Notes: a model not told the origin generated them from the sequence alone. 63,268 nt of DNA from Candidatus Sumerlaeota bacterium (GCA_030613245.1 JAUWMI010000026.1:1-63268), one strand, 5' to 3'; positions 36,227 through 45,976 are shown, counted from the stretch's first letter. A program made the numbers and translations.

Positions 36227-38539
36227 ATGAGCCGGTTGGACGTGTACATTCAAAGCGTAATGTCGCGCATGGGATTGGAAGAGCCGCAGCGCGCGGAGAT
36301 CGAAAAAGAACTGCGCGCACCTCTCGAACGCGCAGTTGAGACTGGTCTGGGAAAAGGCCTCACCAGAGACCAGGCTGAGCGTCATGCTTTGCAGGCCGCA
36401 AAGAACTCATCTTTCCTCCTTAAACACCTCGGCATTCCCTCTGGGTCTGCATGGGACTACTTTGAGTACTTCACAACTCTTATCTGGATGATTATTATCA
36501 CATGCTTAATTGTGGTAATAGGGCTTAAGAGCTGGCAAAGTTGGATCTTTCTTCTATCTTTATGGATGCTCCTTTATGGATACCCTCTCTTACAAATGTT
36601 CAGACGTGTTGAGCTCAGCGACGGGCTAGAAGTGCACAGATTTCCTAAGAAACCTCGCCGCATCCCTTTCGACAGGATTAAACGCGTTCGGCTTCCTCGT
36701 CTGAGCTTGCTCGCAACAAGAGTTGTCATAGAAACCGATGACGCGTCTGTGGAATTAGACCGCAGATTCAATGGATTTCCCATTGCAGCGGTTGCGCTCC
36801 TTGCCTTTGCTTCAGAAAAAATAGACAGAAACGCCAGGAGGTATCTCGAGAAGGCTAGGTGCAGAATATACATTCCGCAGGAATCTTCCACTATGCACCG
36901 GGTTTTCACGCTTCTTTGGGCATGCGTCTTACTGGGATTTTTTATCGCCATTCGTCCTGTATGGTGGGGGTTTGGCTTTGGCCTATTATTGCCGATTGTC
37001 CTGATTGCGGCCAATGTACTGATTTATTTGCAGCATTACACGCATAAGGAGACCGTGAAAAAGGGACTTACTCAGCTACTGGCCCTAATTCTTTTGGTTA
37101 GCATTGCCACTTTATCCTATGCTGCGATTGGAGAGTCTTCGCTGGCGCGATGGCTATCAGTTGTTGCTCTCGCTATGATAACCGGTGCCATGGTTATTCT
37201 CTGGTGGCGCTGGTCATGTGTCTTTCTCCTTGGCGTATTTGCCTTAGGTGCGATTCCAGTTCTCTTATCACTGTACCTCTTCCCATCACTCTACTGTAAA
37301 GAGCTTAAGCCCCTTGTATTGAGGACAGCATCATGGAGGTCATCAAACTTTCAAATTCTGGGCTCTGAAGGGCCAATTGTATGGTTGGATTACTATAGGG
37401 AAAACACAAGCGGTAATGTAACCCAAGCGCTCAAAGCAGTATATTTGAATGGGAAGATGCGTTCACTTAAGCTGGAAAAACCCGGTCACTGGGAGCTCAT
37501 GTCTCCAACTCCTCTTCAAGAACCCTCTGTGCTTCGAAAGATTCCTCACCATCCGGAACCGATCCGGGAAGTACACATCTACGATCAAGAAATATCCGCA
37601 GCAACAAAGGTGGTCACCCTTCCTCCTGGGATCGAGCCCTCATGGCTCCATTTCTCGCTGTTTTCGATCTGGTCTCCTGACGCAAAATATTTGATAACGA
37701 GTACCAGAACCTATGAAAGAGAAGTGATAAACGTAAACGATGGCAGCGTTACAAGAATTGGCAAACGATTTTATCCTTTTGAATGGGTTGATGGCAAGAC
37801 ATTACTGGCGCGGCTCGATCCAAGGCCAAAGCTCCATGAGGCAGACGATAGCACCTCAGCAGGTTTACCCAATAGCATTGAGCTGTGGAAATTTGACGTG
37901 GAGAAAGGAAGCAAGGAATTGTTTGTACGGCGAGCACTCACTGAGAATGAGAAGTGCCAGACCACCTTGCCGGGTCTGAAATATGCCATCATATACTATT
38001 ATGAAACTCCACCTCCTGCTGGCGTCCCGCACGAGCAACCACCAGATTTGTGCTTTGTCATGCACATTGAAACTGGCGAAACTTTTTCCGTTCCTATACC
38101 ATCTGGTTTTTTATTCTTATTTTCTTCCGGGTGGAATAAAGAAAAAGAAATACTTGCATACGCCGCCGCTCCGAAAAATAACGGCGAAGGCCCACGAATA
38201 GTGGTGGTTAATTTGAAAGCCAAATACATAAAGGAGCGTAAATTTTCGGTGAACGAAGGCATTGAAAATGTCAGTTTATCTCCTGATGCAAAGAAGATAC
38301 TTTTCAATCACACATTGAAAAATGACGCTCTATTAAGACGCTTTTCAAGATTAGATCTCTGGGATATTGAAAAGGACAAAATTACACCTGTCCGTTCAAT
38401 CGGAGTGTTTGGACCTTTATTTGCAGTTTTCATTTCCTTTAATCAAGTCTGGTCACCTGATAGCACCTGGTTCGCCTATCCTTTTGAAAAATTAATACCG
38501 CGAGGTCACCGCACAATCGAGGTGGTAAAAGTTCCCTAA
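36227..38539 (+). CDS. Membrane protein with C-terminal beta-propeller
   Basis: A 770-residue protein. Residues 1-75 are a charged helical prefix ('MSRLDVYIQSVMSRMGLEEP', 'LTRDQAERHALQ') like the short helical domain placed before some permeases. Two membrane helices (about 85-125) follow, then a PH-like domain ('RRIPFDRIKRVRLPRLSL') and four to six more helices (about 225-365). The last 400 residues are propeller-like, with WD/TolB-style motifs ('FSIWSPDAKYLITST', 'LSPDAKKILFN', 'QVWSPDSTWFAYP'). The combination suggests an inner-membrane sensor or scaffold with a periplasmic propeller. I cannot name it. It is followed by a hairpin at 38546. Confidence 0.65.
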   Translation: MSRLDVYIQSVMSRMGLEEPQRAEIEKELRAPLERAVETGLGKGLTRDQAERHALQAAKNSSFLLKHLGIPSGSAWDYFEYFTTLIWMIIITCLIVVIGLKSWQSWIFLLSLWMLLYGYPLLQMFRRVELSDGLEVHRFPKKPRRIPFDRIKRVRLPRLSLLATRVVIETDDASVELDRRFNGFPIAAVALLAFASEKIDRNARRYLEKARCRIYIPQESSTMHRVFTLLWACVLLGFFIAIRPVWWGFGFGLLLPIVLIAANVLIYLQHYTHKETVKKGLTQLLALILLVSIATLSYAAIGESSLARWLSVVALAMITGAMVILWWRWSCVFLLGVFALGAIPVLLSLYLFPSLYCKELKPLVLRTASWRSSNFQILGSEGPIVWLDYYRENTSGNVTQALKAVYLNGKMRSLKLEKPGHWELMSPTPLQEPSVLRKIPHHPEPIREVHIYDQEISAATKVVTLPPGIEPSWLHFSLFSIWSPDAKYLITSTRTYEREVINVNDGSVTRIGKRFYPFEWVDGKTLLARLDPRPKLHEADDSTSAGLPNSIELWKFDVEKGSKELFVRRALTENEKCQTTLPGLKYAIIYYYETPPPAGVPHEQPPDLCFVMHIETGETFSVPIPSGFLFLFSSGWNKEKEILAYAAAPKNNGEGPRIVVVNLKAKYIKERKFSVNEGIENVSLSPDAKKILFNHTLKNDALLRRFSRLDLWDIEKDKITPVRSIGVFGPLFAVFISFNQVWSPDSTWFAYPFEKLIPRGHRTIEVVKVP

Positions 38540-38545
38540 GTGCAG

Positions 38546-38578
38546 GGAGAAAAGCCAAGCGTTAGGCTTGGAATCTCC
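38546..38578 (+). terminator. Hairpin after the propeller gene
   Basis: GGAGA...CCAAGC-GTTAG-GCTTGG...TCTCC forms a two-part stem 7 bases after the stop. There is no T-run, so it may be rho-dependent or only stabilise the 3' end. Confidence 0.45.
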
Positions 38579-38834
38579 TCGTGGCCAAATTGATTCTCGT
38601 ACCAACTAGGCGCGTTTGTCTTCTTGCACCACCAAATAGCCAGCGAAAAAGGCCTTGACAGGTAACCCTTTTTTTTGATCCTTGTAAACAAGGTCGTGCG
38701 CGGGAATAAATTTGCTCTCGCTCTTTTTCCATGCTGGTTATCTTCACCTGTCCTTATCCGTCTCTGCCGCACGTCTCCCGTGCAGCGAATTCTCATGCAT
38801 GCACGACACAACCAATTTCCCAAAGGAGAAATGT

Positions 38835-40265
38835 ATGCTCATGAAATCTCGCCTCAACGGTCACTCTGCCAAATGGCTGGCCAGCGCACTTCTCTCATGC
38901 CTGCTGCTTTTCGTCTGCTGCGCCGCCATGGCCGACGAAATCAAGTGGGAAAAGGATTTCAACACCGCACTCAAAAAAGCCGCAGCCCAGAAAAAACCTG
39001 TAATGGTGGATATGTATACCGATTGGTGTGGCTGGTGTAAAGTGCTCGACGAAAAGACTTACTCTGACCCAGGGGTCATCAAGCAGGCAAAGGACTTCAT
39101 CAACGTCAAGGTGGACGGCGATAAGAACCGCGACGTCACCACCAAATACAAAATCCGTGGCTATCCCACCATCCTCTTTCTCGACCATACAGGCAAGGAG
39201 ACCCACCGCGTGGTTGGCTTTCGGCCACCTGAAGACTTTCTGCCTATAATGAAGAACCTTGCCCAGAACAAAGACCCCGAAGAAGAAATAAAGAAACTTA
39301 TCGCCTCCAAGCCCTCAGACTGGGAATCTCTCCTTCGTATTGCCAACTATTATATGGAAAAGCAAGACCTAGACCAGGCCCTTGACTCCTTTGAAAGGGC
39401 GCTGGCTAAAATCCCCGCGGAAAAACAGGAACAACGCGAAGACACCACGTTTTATCTTGTGCAACTCTACCTTCAAAAACAAAGGATTGACGACGCCGAA
39501 AAGCTGCTCCTCGAGCTTGAAAAACAGCCAGACCTTAAGGACGTTAAAAGGCTTCGGCAATCTTTTGTTGGGGTCTATCTGTTCAAGGGCGATAAACCCA
39601 AGGTGCTTGAGCACCTCAAAAAATTCCGTACCCTCATCACTAATCCTGGGGAGCTGAAACAACTCGATGAACTCGAATCCAACCTTGACCAATTTATCGC
39701 CCAGTTCAAAGCAGCGCAATCCGCTGCGGAAAAAACGGAAGCAAAGCCCGAACCTGGGGCAAAGCCTGAGTCCGAGGCTCTCGACCCGGAGACAAAAGTG
39801 CGCCAGCTTACCGCCCGCACCAAGGCCACCATGCGCACCGTTGCCATAGGACTGGAAGCCTATTCCGTTGACAACAATACCTATCCCGCCAGCGCCCTCG
39901 GCTCCGATCCGCTCAGTGCCTTCGCTCCCTTTCCCGAGCTCAAGCAGCGTTATTCAATCCGCAACTACGTCCGCGGCTCTGCCCATTCCCTCACCAGTCC
40001 GATCGCTTACATTTTATCCTCCCACTTGGTTGATCCCTTTTCCGCGGACGAAAAGGAAAAGCGCCGTCCATACTCTTATTACAGCGGTAAAACGCATGGC
40101 TGGATCGTTATCAGCGTGGGCCCTGACCGCGACTATGATATTAACCCCGAGCGGGACTACCACGGCCCCAAGCCATCACAGCCTGAGGAATCCCTGCTCA
40201 TCAAAGCCTACGACCCCACGAATGGCATCACCAGCTCGGGCGACATCTTTCGCATTAAACAGTAA
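38835..40265 (+). CDS. Exported thioredoxin-TPR protein with C-terminal pseudopilin head
   Basis: A 476-residue protein. The start at ATG 38835 is set by AAAGGAG 6 bases upstream; longer in-frame versions are leader DNA. A signal peptide ends near AMADE. A thioredoxin-like domain (about residues 35-145) has the redox motif CGWC in 'YTDWCGWCKVLDE' and a cis-Pro in 'RGYPTILFLD'. TPR-like helices (about 155-290) and a Lys/Glu/Pro linker follow. The last 160 residues are a GspG-type pseudopilin head: 'TVAIGLEAYSVDNNTYP', 'LTSPIAYI', 'VDPFS', 'SVGPDRDYDINPE', 'AYDPTNGITSSGDIFR'. It is a periplasmic disulfide-active protein. The same head ends the convergent gene at 40432. Confidence 0.8.
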   Translation: MLMKSRLNGHSAKWLASALLSCLLLFVCCAAMADEIKWEKDFNTALKKAAAQKKPVMVDMYTDWCGWCKVLDEKTYSDPGVIKQAKDFINVKVDGDKNRDVTTKYKIRGYPTILFLDHTGKETHRVVGFRPPEDFLPIMKNLAQNKDPEEEIKKLIASKPSDWESLLRIANYYMEKQDLDQALDSFERALAKIPAEKQEQREDTTFYLVQLYLQKQRIDDAEKLLLELEKQPDLKDVKRLRQSFVGVYLFKGDKPKVLEHLKKFRTLITNPGELKQLDELESNLDQFIAQFKAAQSAAEKTEAKPEPGAKPESEALDPETKVRQLTARTKATMRTVAIGLEAYSVDNNTYPASALGSDPLSAFAPFPELKQRYSIRNYVRGSAHSLTSPIAYILSSHLVDPFSADEKEKRRPYSYYSGKTHGWIVISVGPDRDYDINPERDYHGPKPSQPEESLLIKAYDPTNGITSSGDIFRIKQ

Positions 40266-40326
40266 AAGCATTGCAAGGAGTGAGAGCGTTCGGGTGTACG
40301 CCTTGCCCTTAGCAACATAAAAACAC

Positions 40327-40369
40327 AGGCGCATTCCGGATATCTTCTCCGAAATGCGCCTTTCATTTT
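40327..40369. terminator. Bidirectional terminator between convergent genes
   Basis: The stem AGGCGCATT/AATGCGCCT, extended by CCGGA/TCCGA, is followed by TTTCATTTT on the plus strand and by TTTTTATG on the minus strand. It sits between the stops at 40265 and 40432 and suits both genes. Confidence 0.75.
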
Positions 40370-40383
40370 CACTGCCTAAAAAT

Positions 40384-40412
40384 GTAGGGGCGATCCGCCG
40401 GATCGCCCCTAC
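40384..40412. repeat. Short palindrome, GATCCGCCGGATC core
   Basis: Perfect GTAGGGGC and GCCCCTAC ends around CGATCCGCCGGATCG. It is the best-preserved copy of the set and lies 20 bases from the 3' end of the minus-strand gene. Confidence 0.8.
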
Positions 40413-40431
40413 ATCACTCCGTTATGTCTCA

Positions 40432-42666
40432 CTAATGTGAAATATTCGACCGCCAGACGTCACCGTTGCTCACAGAGCCGTTTGTCGGATCGTATGTCTT
40501 ATTCACTATAATGTCCCACAGGGCTTTAGAGTCTCTCGGTTGCTGAAAATCCTGCTGCGGGACGATGTCGTAATCCTTATCCGGCCCTGCACTGATAAGT
40601 ATCCACGCTCTGCCACTAGTATAGTAGCTGAGCCATTCCTTCTTGCCGGCTGAAAAGGGATCCCGAGGTATGCTTGTAATGTAGGCAATTGGGCTGGTGA
40701 GTCCACCCCTGCCCGTCTCCTCACTAGGCAGAATGAACGTTGGGCGCTGCGTCGCAAAATCTGTCCGCAGCTCCCACATTGGATAACGATTATGGTCTAT
40801 TCCGTATGCCTCAAGTGCTGTGGCCAACGACCGCTGATCCGCTTTCACCCGCATCACCGAAGCCCGCCCCTGCGCCTGTAGAAAATTCGGCACAGCTATT
40901 GCCGCCATAACGCCACCCACACCAGCTGCAATCAATTTTTCGGCGCCTACAGAGTACGATTCCGAAATTATTGCCTTCTCCTCGGCCTTGCTGCGGCTCA
41001 CTGACGGAAGCATGTGATTCGAGATCGCTGCTAAGTTCGGTATCGATTTCATTGGAATTGGCTGCATCCCCTGCTGCTGCAACTTGACATTAATACCCTG
41101 CAGTATCATCAGCACCACCGGTTGCATCTGCGAAAAATCCGCAGGCTTGCTGCACGATTGCCCAATCAGATTCCCTGCCAGCTTGAGCTCCTGGAATTCC
41201 GCTACCGGCTCGATGTATTTCCCGCTCGTTTTTGCATCTATAATCCGCTGCAACTGCGACACACCGCTCGTCACCACCAGATACTCCTCGAAGGTCGCCA
41301 CGCAGACTTGAACCGGAACCATAGGAATCATGAACATCTTATACGCTATCCCGCTGTACTCGCCCGGCTGCGTCATAAGCCCCGCTTGCTCGATTATTTT
41401 GTCGAGCAGCTGGTTGAACTTTGCGGTGTCCCTGAGCTGAATGAGCAACGCCATGAAAGGAAATGGTACACCTTGCTCCACGGCAAAGGCATGCTCAGAC
41501 CCAATCATCGCGCAGATCTCGTCCACTCCGAACCCTAATTCCTCCTTAATCTGGGCTGATGCCTGCTTAAGTCCTGCTGGAAACTCCTCTGGCGCAACGC
41601 TGTTCCCGATCGCTTTGATCAGCACCAATACATCACTCATTGACTTCACTGATATCGCTGAGTACGACTGCGTGGTTGGAGGAAGCATCTTGATCGTCTT
41701 CAGCTCATCTGTTGGCTTGAGCAGTCCAAACAACCCGCGCCGCGGCACTGCAAACGTCAGCTTCATCAGCGAGTAAGCCCCTTTCCCTTTCAGCGTTGAC
41801 GTAGCCGCGAGATACTCCATATCGAACAGCCCGAGCGGATCCAGCAACTGCTGCATCATAAGCATGTCGCGAGAGTTGCGAGTCAGCTCCTCGGTCCCCA
41901 CCAGGGCAATTAGCTGCTTCGCCCATTGCGTTGCACGCGCCAGATTCACCCATATGTACGTATCCGCTGCCGGATCACTCATCCCTCGCGCTGACGCATA
42001 TCCTGCAGAGCTTGTCCAATTCGCTTCGGTTTGCTTCTGACGCTTTATCACCTGCGCGACTCGGTCAACCGACGGCCCAAGCACCCATAGATCATCGAGA
42101 AACAGGTAGGCAAATTCAATACCGCCTCCCAAATTCGTGCGAGTGATCGTATGTCCCTCAACGGCCTCATCAGTGACCTGGAGATCCGGAACGTGTTTCT
42201 TTAACGCGCCAATCACCGCAGTGCTGAGAAACGTCTTCGCCTTCTCCGTGTTCTCGCCGAACCGCGCGTAGATCATCGGCACCGTATACTCCGCCGTCAT
42301 TTGCGCCGGAATCTCTATCACCAGCGCCACATCCTTCTGAAACAGTCCGAAGAACTCGTCCAGGTCGAACCCGACCAATTCTTTCAGCTTCGCCCAGTTG
42401 GGCAGAAAAAAGTTCTGCTTCCAGCTCGTCAGGTTCGGATCCGTCCACATCGCATGCATCGCCGATTCTTTAAATCGCTCCCTGTACCGCGCCATATCCG
42501 GCTTATACAGCAGCACGACCGTATCTTGTGGCAGCAGCGCGTCAAACGTCGTCACTGCCGCAGCTGCTGCCTTCTCCAGAACTTCCGGCGCTTCTTCCCT
42601 CTGTCCACATCCAAACACCAACACACACACTACCACTGCCAGCCCTACAATACGCAATCTTCTCAT
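40432..42666 (-). CDS. Lipoprotein with C-terminal pilin helix and pseudopilin head
   Basis: A 744-residue protein with a lipoprotein signal (VVVCVLVFGC; lipid Cys20). The first 570 residues resemble DUF3352-type proteins in layout ('LLPQDTVVLLYKPDMARYRE', 'DLDEFFGLFQKDVALVIEIP'), but I am not certain of the family. After residue 590 a pilin-like hydrophobic helix appears ('GVGGVMAAIAVPNFLQAQGR'), then 'ADQRSLATALEAYGIDHNRYP' in two parts and a head domain ('LTSPIAYITSIPRDPFSAGK', 'ISAGPDKDYDIVPQQDF', 'KTYDPTNGSVSNGDVWRS'). This head is closely similar to that of the convergent gene. No peptidase-cleavable prepilin leader is present, so it is not a true pilin. Confidence 0.7.
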   Translation of the reverse strand: MRRLRIVGLAVVVCVLVFGCGQREEAPEVLEKAAAAAVTTFDALLPQDTVVLLYKPDMARYRERFKESAMHAMWTDPNLTSWKQNFFLPNWAKLKELVGFDLDEFFGLFQKDVALVIEIPAQMTAEYTVPMIYARFGENTEKAKTFLSTAVIGALKKHVPDLQVTDEAVEGHTITRTNLGGGIEFAYLFLDDLWVLGPSVDRVAQVIKRQKQTEANWTSSAGYASARGMSDPAADTYIWVNLARATQWAKQLIALVGTEELTRNSRDMLMMQQLLDPLGLFDMEYLAATSTLKGKGAYSLMKLTFAVPRRGLFGLLKPTDELKTIKMLPPTTQSYSAISVKSMSDVLVLIKAIGNSVAPEEFPAGLKQASAQIKEELGFGVDEICAMIGSEHAFAVEQGVPFPFMALLIQLRDTAKFNQLLDKIIEQAGLMTQPGEYSGIAYKMFMIPMVPVQVCVATFEEYLVVTSGVSQLQRIIDAKTSGKYIEPVAEFQELKLAGNLIGQSCSKPADFSQMQPVVLMILQGINVKLQQQGMQPIPMKSIPNLAAISNHMLPSVSRSKAEEKAIISESYSVGAEKLIAAGVGGVMAAIAVPNFLQAQGRASVMRVKADQRSLATALEAYGIDHNRYPMWELRTDFATQRPTFILPSEETGRGGLTSPIAYITSIPRDPFSAGKKEWLSYYTSGRAWILISAGPDKDYDIVPQQDFQQPRDSKALWDIIVNKTYDPTNGSVSNGDVWRSNISH

Positions 42667-42811
42667 TGCAACCCTCCTATTAGTATCATGTCAAAATCTA
42701 CTGTTTCCAGACCCACTTCTTTAAAGCGTTAACTAATACCTATTGGGAAATCAAGGAGAATTCCGCAATCTATAAAAAGAATTCCCTTTTAACTTATCTT
42801 TGCTAAAGACT

Positions 42812-42934
42812 GCCACGGAGACACAGAGTATCGAATTGCAAATTGAAAATTGTAAATTGGAAAATGCAAATTGCAAATTTAAGAATTTACACTTAAAGTT
42901 TTTTCCCTTTTGTTAATCTCTGTGCCTCTGTGGC
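42812..42934. repeat. Dispersed hairpin-ended repeat, copy 2 (octamer-word family)
   Basis: GCCACGGAGACACAGAG at the left and CTCTGTGCCTCTGTGGC at the right; inside is AAATTG-word DNA as in the copies at 634 and 47658. Confidence 0.85.
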
Positions 42935-42946
42935 TAAACTAAAGAC

Positions 42947-42985
42947 GTAGGGGCTCAAAAGCCGCTGCGGCAGATGAGTCCCTAC
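42947..42985. repeat. GTAGGGGC palindrome with GCCGCTGCGGC core, next to the uvrC stop
   Basis: GTAGGGGCTCA...TGAGTCCCTAC arms surround GCCGCTGCGGC. It starts 4 bases after the uvrC stop codon and could form a hairpin in the uvrC transcript. Confidence 0.7.
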
Positions 42986-42989
42986 AATT

Positions 42990-44843
42990 TTACTGCGTAT
43001 GGAAAAACTCGTACAGACTCTCACCTACTGATGCAGGAATCCCCGGAATGTTTTTGAGTTCATCGCGGCTGGCAGATTTTATCTTGGCCAGACTGCCGAA
43101 GTGCCGAAGTAAAATGCGCTTGCGCTTCGGCCCTACTCCAGCAAGCTCGTCAAGCAGCGACCGCAGGTTTCGCTTACGATGCAGCCGCTGGTAATAGCTG
43201 ATTGCAAACCTGTGCGCCTCATCCCGAATACGCTGGAGTAGGTGCAGCACTGCCCGATGCGACTTGAACATAATCGGGTTCTTGCGCCCCGGCACATATA
43301 CGTGCTCCTCCTCGCTCCCGGCCCCTGATCGTCTAACGCGCCCCTCTACGCGCCCTTTCGCCAGTGCCGCCAGCTCAACACCCGTCACGCCCAGGGCTTT
43401 CAGCACAACTCGCGCAATGCTGAGCTGCCCTTTCCCTCCATCCACAAGCAGCAGGTCGGGCATCTCGCCACCTTCCGTCTTTAGCCTACGAAAATGCCGC
43501 TCCAGCACCTCTCGCATCATCGCATAATCATCCGAGCCTTCCACGGTGCGAATCTTGAATAGCCGGTAGCCGCTCTTCTCTGCCTCCCCATCAGCGAATA
43601 CAACCAACGCACCTACAGCCATCGTGCCGCTAATGTTCGAGATGTCCACACACTCGATACGCCGAGGTGTCTTCTTCAGCCGCAGCTTTTTATGCACTTC
43701 CTCGAGTAGCTCCTCCCTGTCTTGATCGCCGGCTGCAGCACGCTCCAATCGCTCACGTGCATTTTCAATCCCCAGCTCCACCAACCGCCGCTTCTCACCA
43801 CGCTGGGGCACTCCGATCACTACCCGCCGTTCCTTTAGCCCCCCCAGCCACTCCTCCAGCAGCTCTCGCTCCTCTGGTTCCGCCGATGCGAGAATCTCCG
43901 CCGGTATGTACTTCTGTTCATGATAGAACTGACTGATAAACCCGTAGAGCACCTTCCCCGCTTCTTCTCCATAATCTGCAAACACGAAATCACGACTCTC
44001 AATCAACACTCCACTGCGATACGTCAGCACTATAACGGCTATGCGTCCTCCCGCGCTCCACTGCGCAATCACGTCGCGATCCTCTAGTCCATGGCTCGCT
44101 ACTCTCTGGCGCTCGATAGTTTTTCTCACCGCTGCGATCTGGTCTCGCACTCGTGCGGCCTTCTCAAACTCCATCGCCTCCGCGTGCGCCTTCATCCGCT
44201 CGTCCAGCATCCGCACTACTTCCTGTTCCTTCCCCTTTAGAAACAGGATCACTCCCCGCACCAGCTCCGCATACTCCTCCGGGTCTACCTCATACACACA
44301 CGGCCCTAAGCAATTCTCGATCTGATATAGCAGGCACGGCCGCGTGCGGTTGCGAAACACACTGTCCTTACACGAGCGCAGTGGGAAAATCCGCTGTAAG
44401 AGTTGCAACACATCACGTACCGCACTCGTTGAGGTGTATGGGCCGAAGTAATATGCCCCGTTCTTTCTCCGCCGCCGAATCACCTCCAGCCGCGCATATT
44501 CCTGCTTCGCATCAAGCCGTAGACTAATATATGTCTTGTCGTCGCGCAGCCGAATGTTATAGCGCGGACGCTGTCGCTTGATCAGTGTGTTCTCCAGTAA
44601 AAATGCCTCTTTCTCCGTCGTCGTTACCAGATAATCAATACTTGCTACACGATTGACAAAAAACCTCGTGCTATAGCGCTCATCCATAGCTGCTGAAAAA
44701 TGCGAGCGGAGCCGGCTACGCAAATTCTTCGCCTTCCCAATATAGAGCACCTCGCCACGCGCCCCTTTCATAATATACACCCCGGGTGCAGTCGGATAAT
44801 GCTCCAGCTGCGTAGTATCAAATTGCATTTCACTCATATCCAA
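42990..44843 (-). CDS. uvrC: Excinuclease ABC subunit C
   Basis: A full-length UvrC of 617 residues. It has the N-terminal GIY-YIG nuclease ('PGVYIMKG', 'VLYIGKAKNLRSRLRSHF'), a Cys-rich segment ('CLLYQIENCLGPCV'), the UVR motif that binds UvrB ('MEFEKAARVRDQI'), the RNase H-like nuclease domain ('IECVDISNISG', 'LLLVDGGKGQLSIA') and C-terminal helix-hairpin-helix motifs ('LAGVGPKRKRILLRHFGSL'). It makes both cuts in nucleotide excision repair. A TTG start at 44843 has AAGGA at 8 bases; ATG 44837 is an alternative two codons later. It stands alone rather than beside uvrA or uvrB. Confidence 0.96.
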   Translation of the reverse strand: MDMSEMQFDTTQLEHYPTAPGVYIMKGARGEVLYIGKAKNLRSRLRSHFSAAMDERYSTRFFVNRVASIDYLVTTTEKEAFLLENTLIKRQRPRYNIRLRDDKTYISLRLDAKQEYARLEVIRRRRKNGAYYFGPYTSTSAVRDVLQLLQRIFPLRSCKDSVFRNRTRPCLLYQIENCLGPCVYEVDPEEYAELVRGVILFLKGKEQEVVRMLDERMKAHAEAMEFEKAARVRDQIAAVRKTIERQRVASHGLEDRDVIAQWSAGGRIAVIVLTYRSGVLIESRDFVFADYGEEAGKVLYGFISQFYHEQKYIPAEILASAEPEERELLEEWLGGLKERRVVIGVPQRGEKRRLVELGIENARERLERAAAGDQDREELLEEVHKKLRLKKTPRRIECVDISNISGTMAVGALVVFADGEAEKSGYRLFKIRTVEGSDDYAMMREVLERHFRRLKTEGGEMPDLLLVDGGKGQLSIARVVLKALGVTGVELAALAKGRVEGRVRRSGAGSEEEHVYVPGRKNPIMFKSHRAVLHLLQRIRDEAHRFAISYYQRLHRKRNLRSLLDELAGVGPKRKRILLRHFGSLAKIKSASRDELKNIPGIPASVGESLYEFFHTQ

Positions 44844-44977
44844 ATAATCAATCCTTGCCTTGCGGCCCGAGGAACCCCGCCTTTTGCTACCGCATGATCA
44901 CTCATCAGACCACATGTCATCTCGATTACAGGCTACCCCATAACTTCCATTAAGCTATATATCGCACAACGCCTCCT

Positions 44978-45976
44978 TCACGGAAGCCAGAGGTACTGAA
45001 ACTGCGGCCCGCCGGACTGGAAAATGCCTTGTGCATCAATATTCACCAGGTTTACCTGCCTTGCACCCGGCCACCCGGAGCGCTCATATATGTTCCCGTA
45101 ATATTGCCCCGGCCGTTTGTAGAACACCACTTTCGCCTGATCTATCCCCGCATCTTCCTTTGCAATCGCAATTACCTTCTCAAGATACGCAATGCCATCA
45201 ATCATCTTCAGATCAACCGCCTGTTGCGCACTGTATACCCGGCCATCCGCAAGCCGGAGCACGCTCTCGCGATTGAGTTCTGGCCGCCTGTCCACGATGA
45301 TATCCACAAACCGCCCGTACATCTCCTGGATCAATCGCTCCAGAATCTCGCGTTCTTCCGGCGTGAAGTCACGCCACATTGATCCAATATCTTTCTTCTC
45401 ACCCGACTTGATCACGCGGCTCTTCACACCTATCTTCTCCGCCAGACCCGACACTTGTGGAAATACCGCAATTACCCCGATACTCCCTGTAACCGTGGTG
45501 GGATGCGCATAAATCTTATCTGCAGCCAGGGCTACGTAATATCCTCCCGAGGCTGCCACGTTCATCATCGCTGCATACACTGGTTTGTTCGTCTTCGTCT
45601 TAAATTCCTTCACCGCATTATAAATCAGGTCACACGCAGTCACACCACCACCAGGGCTGGCAATCCGCAGCACTACTGCCCGTACCCGATCGTCCTGCTC
45701 CGCCTTCTCCAGCATATCTTTTATCTCTGATACTGTATTCTCGTGCGAAAAAATACCTCTTTGCTCTTCTCCCGTAATGATTCCTTTGATAGGCACGATC
45801 AAAATCCTGTTCCGTACAAACGGCTTCTCCGCCTTCTCCACTACCACCTCTTTCAGCTCACCCTTGTAGTCCATAAAACCGGGGATAATCACAAGCGCGC
45901 ATCCTTGAATAAGAACACAAAGCAGTACCATCACGATGCTCATCCACAAACCCGACTGCCTCTTCTCTCCAGCCAT
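44978..45976 (-). CDS. sppA: Signal peptide peptidase SppA
   Basis: A 332-residue membrane-anchored serine protease of family S49. After an N-terminal membrane helix ('MSIVMVLLCVLIQGC', which may also be a lipoprotein signal) come 'IPIKGIITGEE'-type strand residues, 'LRIASPGGGVTACDLIYNAV', the nucleophile S143 in 'VAASGGYYVALAAD' and the likely general base K195 in 'SGEKKDIGS'. The S-K spacing matches Bacillus SppA. It cleaves leftover signal peptides in the membrane. It lies upstream of uvrC on the same strand with a 134-base gap. Confidence 0.92.
   Translation of the reverse strand: MAGEKRQSGLWMSIVMVLLCVLIQGCALVIIPGFMDYKGELKEVVVEKAEKPFVRNRILIVPIKGIITGEEQRGIFSHENTVSEIKDMLEKAEQDDRVRAVVLRIASPGGGVTACDLIYNAVKEFKTKTNKPVYAAMMNVAASGGYYVALAADKIYAHPTTVTGSIGVIAVFPQVSGLAEKIGVKSRVIKSGEKKDIGSMWRDFTPEEREILERLIQEMYGRFVDIIVDRRPELNRESVLRLADGRVYSAQQAVDLKMIDGIAYLEKVIAIAKEDAGIDQAKVVFYKRPGQYYGNIYERSGWPGARQVNLVNIDAQGIFQSGGPQFQYLWLP

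Larger units (their letters stand above)
42667..42989. other. Intergenic region with two repeats downstream of uvrC
   Basis: Between the start of the lipoprotein gene and the end of uvrC, both on the minus strand. It is almost filled by the repeats at 42812-42934 and 42947-42985. GGAGGGTTGCA (minus strand) before 42666 is a good ribosome site for the lipoprotein. Confidence 0.6.

Noticed and set aside
38712-38834. Upstream extension of the thioredoxin-TPR gene
   Set aside because: The clear AAAGGAG and signal peptide begin at 38835; the extension has no conserved features and a second unlikely hydrophobic segment.
40432-42666. Calling the lipoprotein a type IV pilin because of the VPNFLQAQ helix
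   Set aside because: The helix is internal, near residue 600, with a lipoprotein signal at the N-terminus; a prepilin leader is absent.
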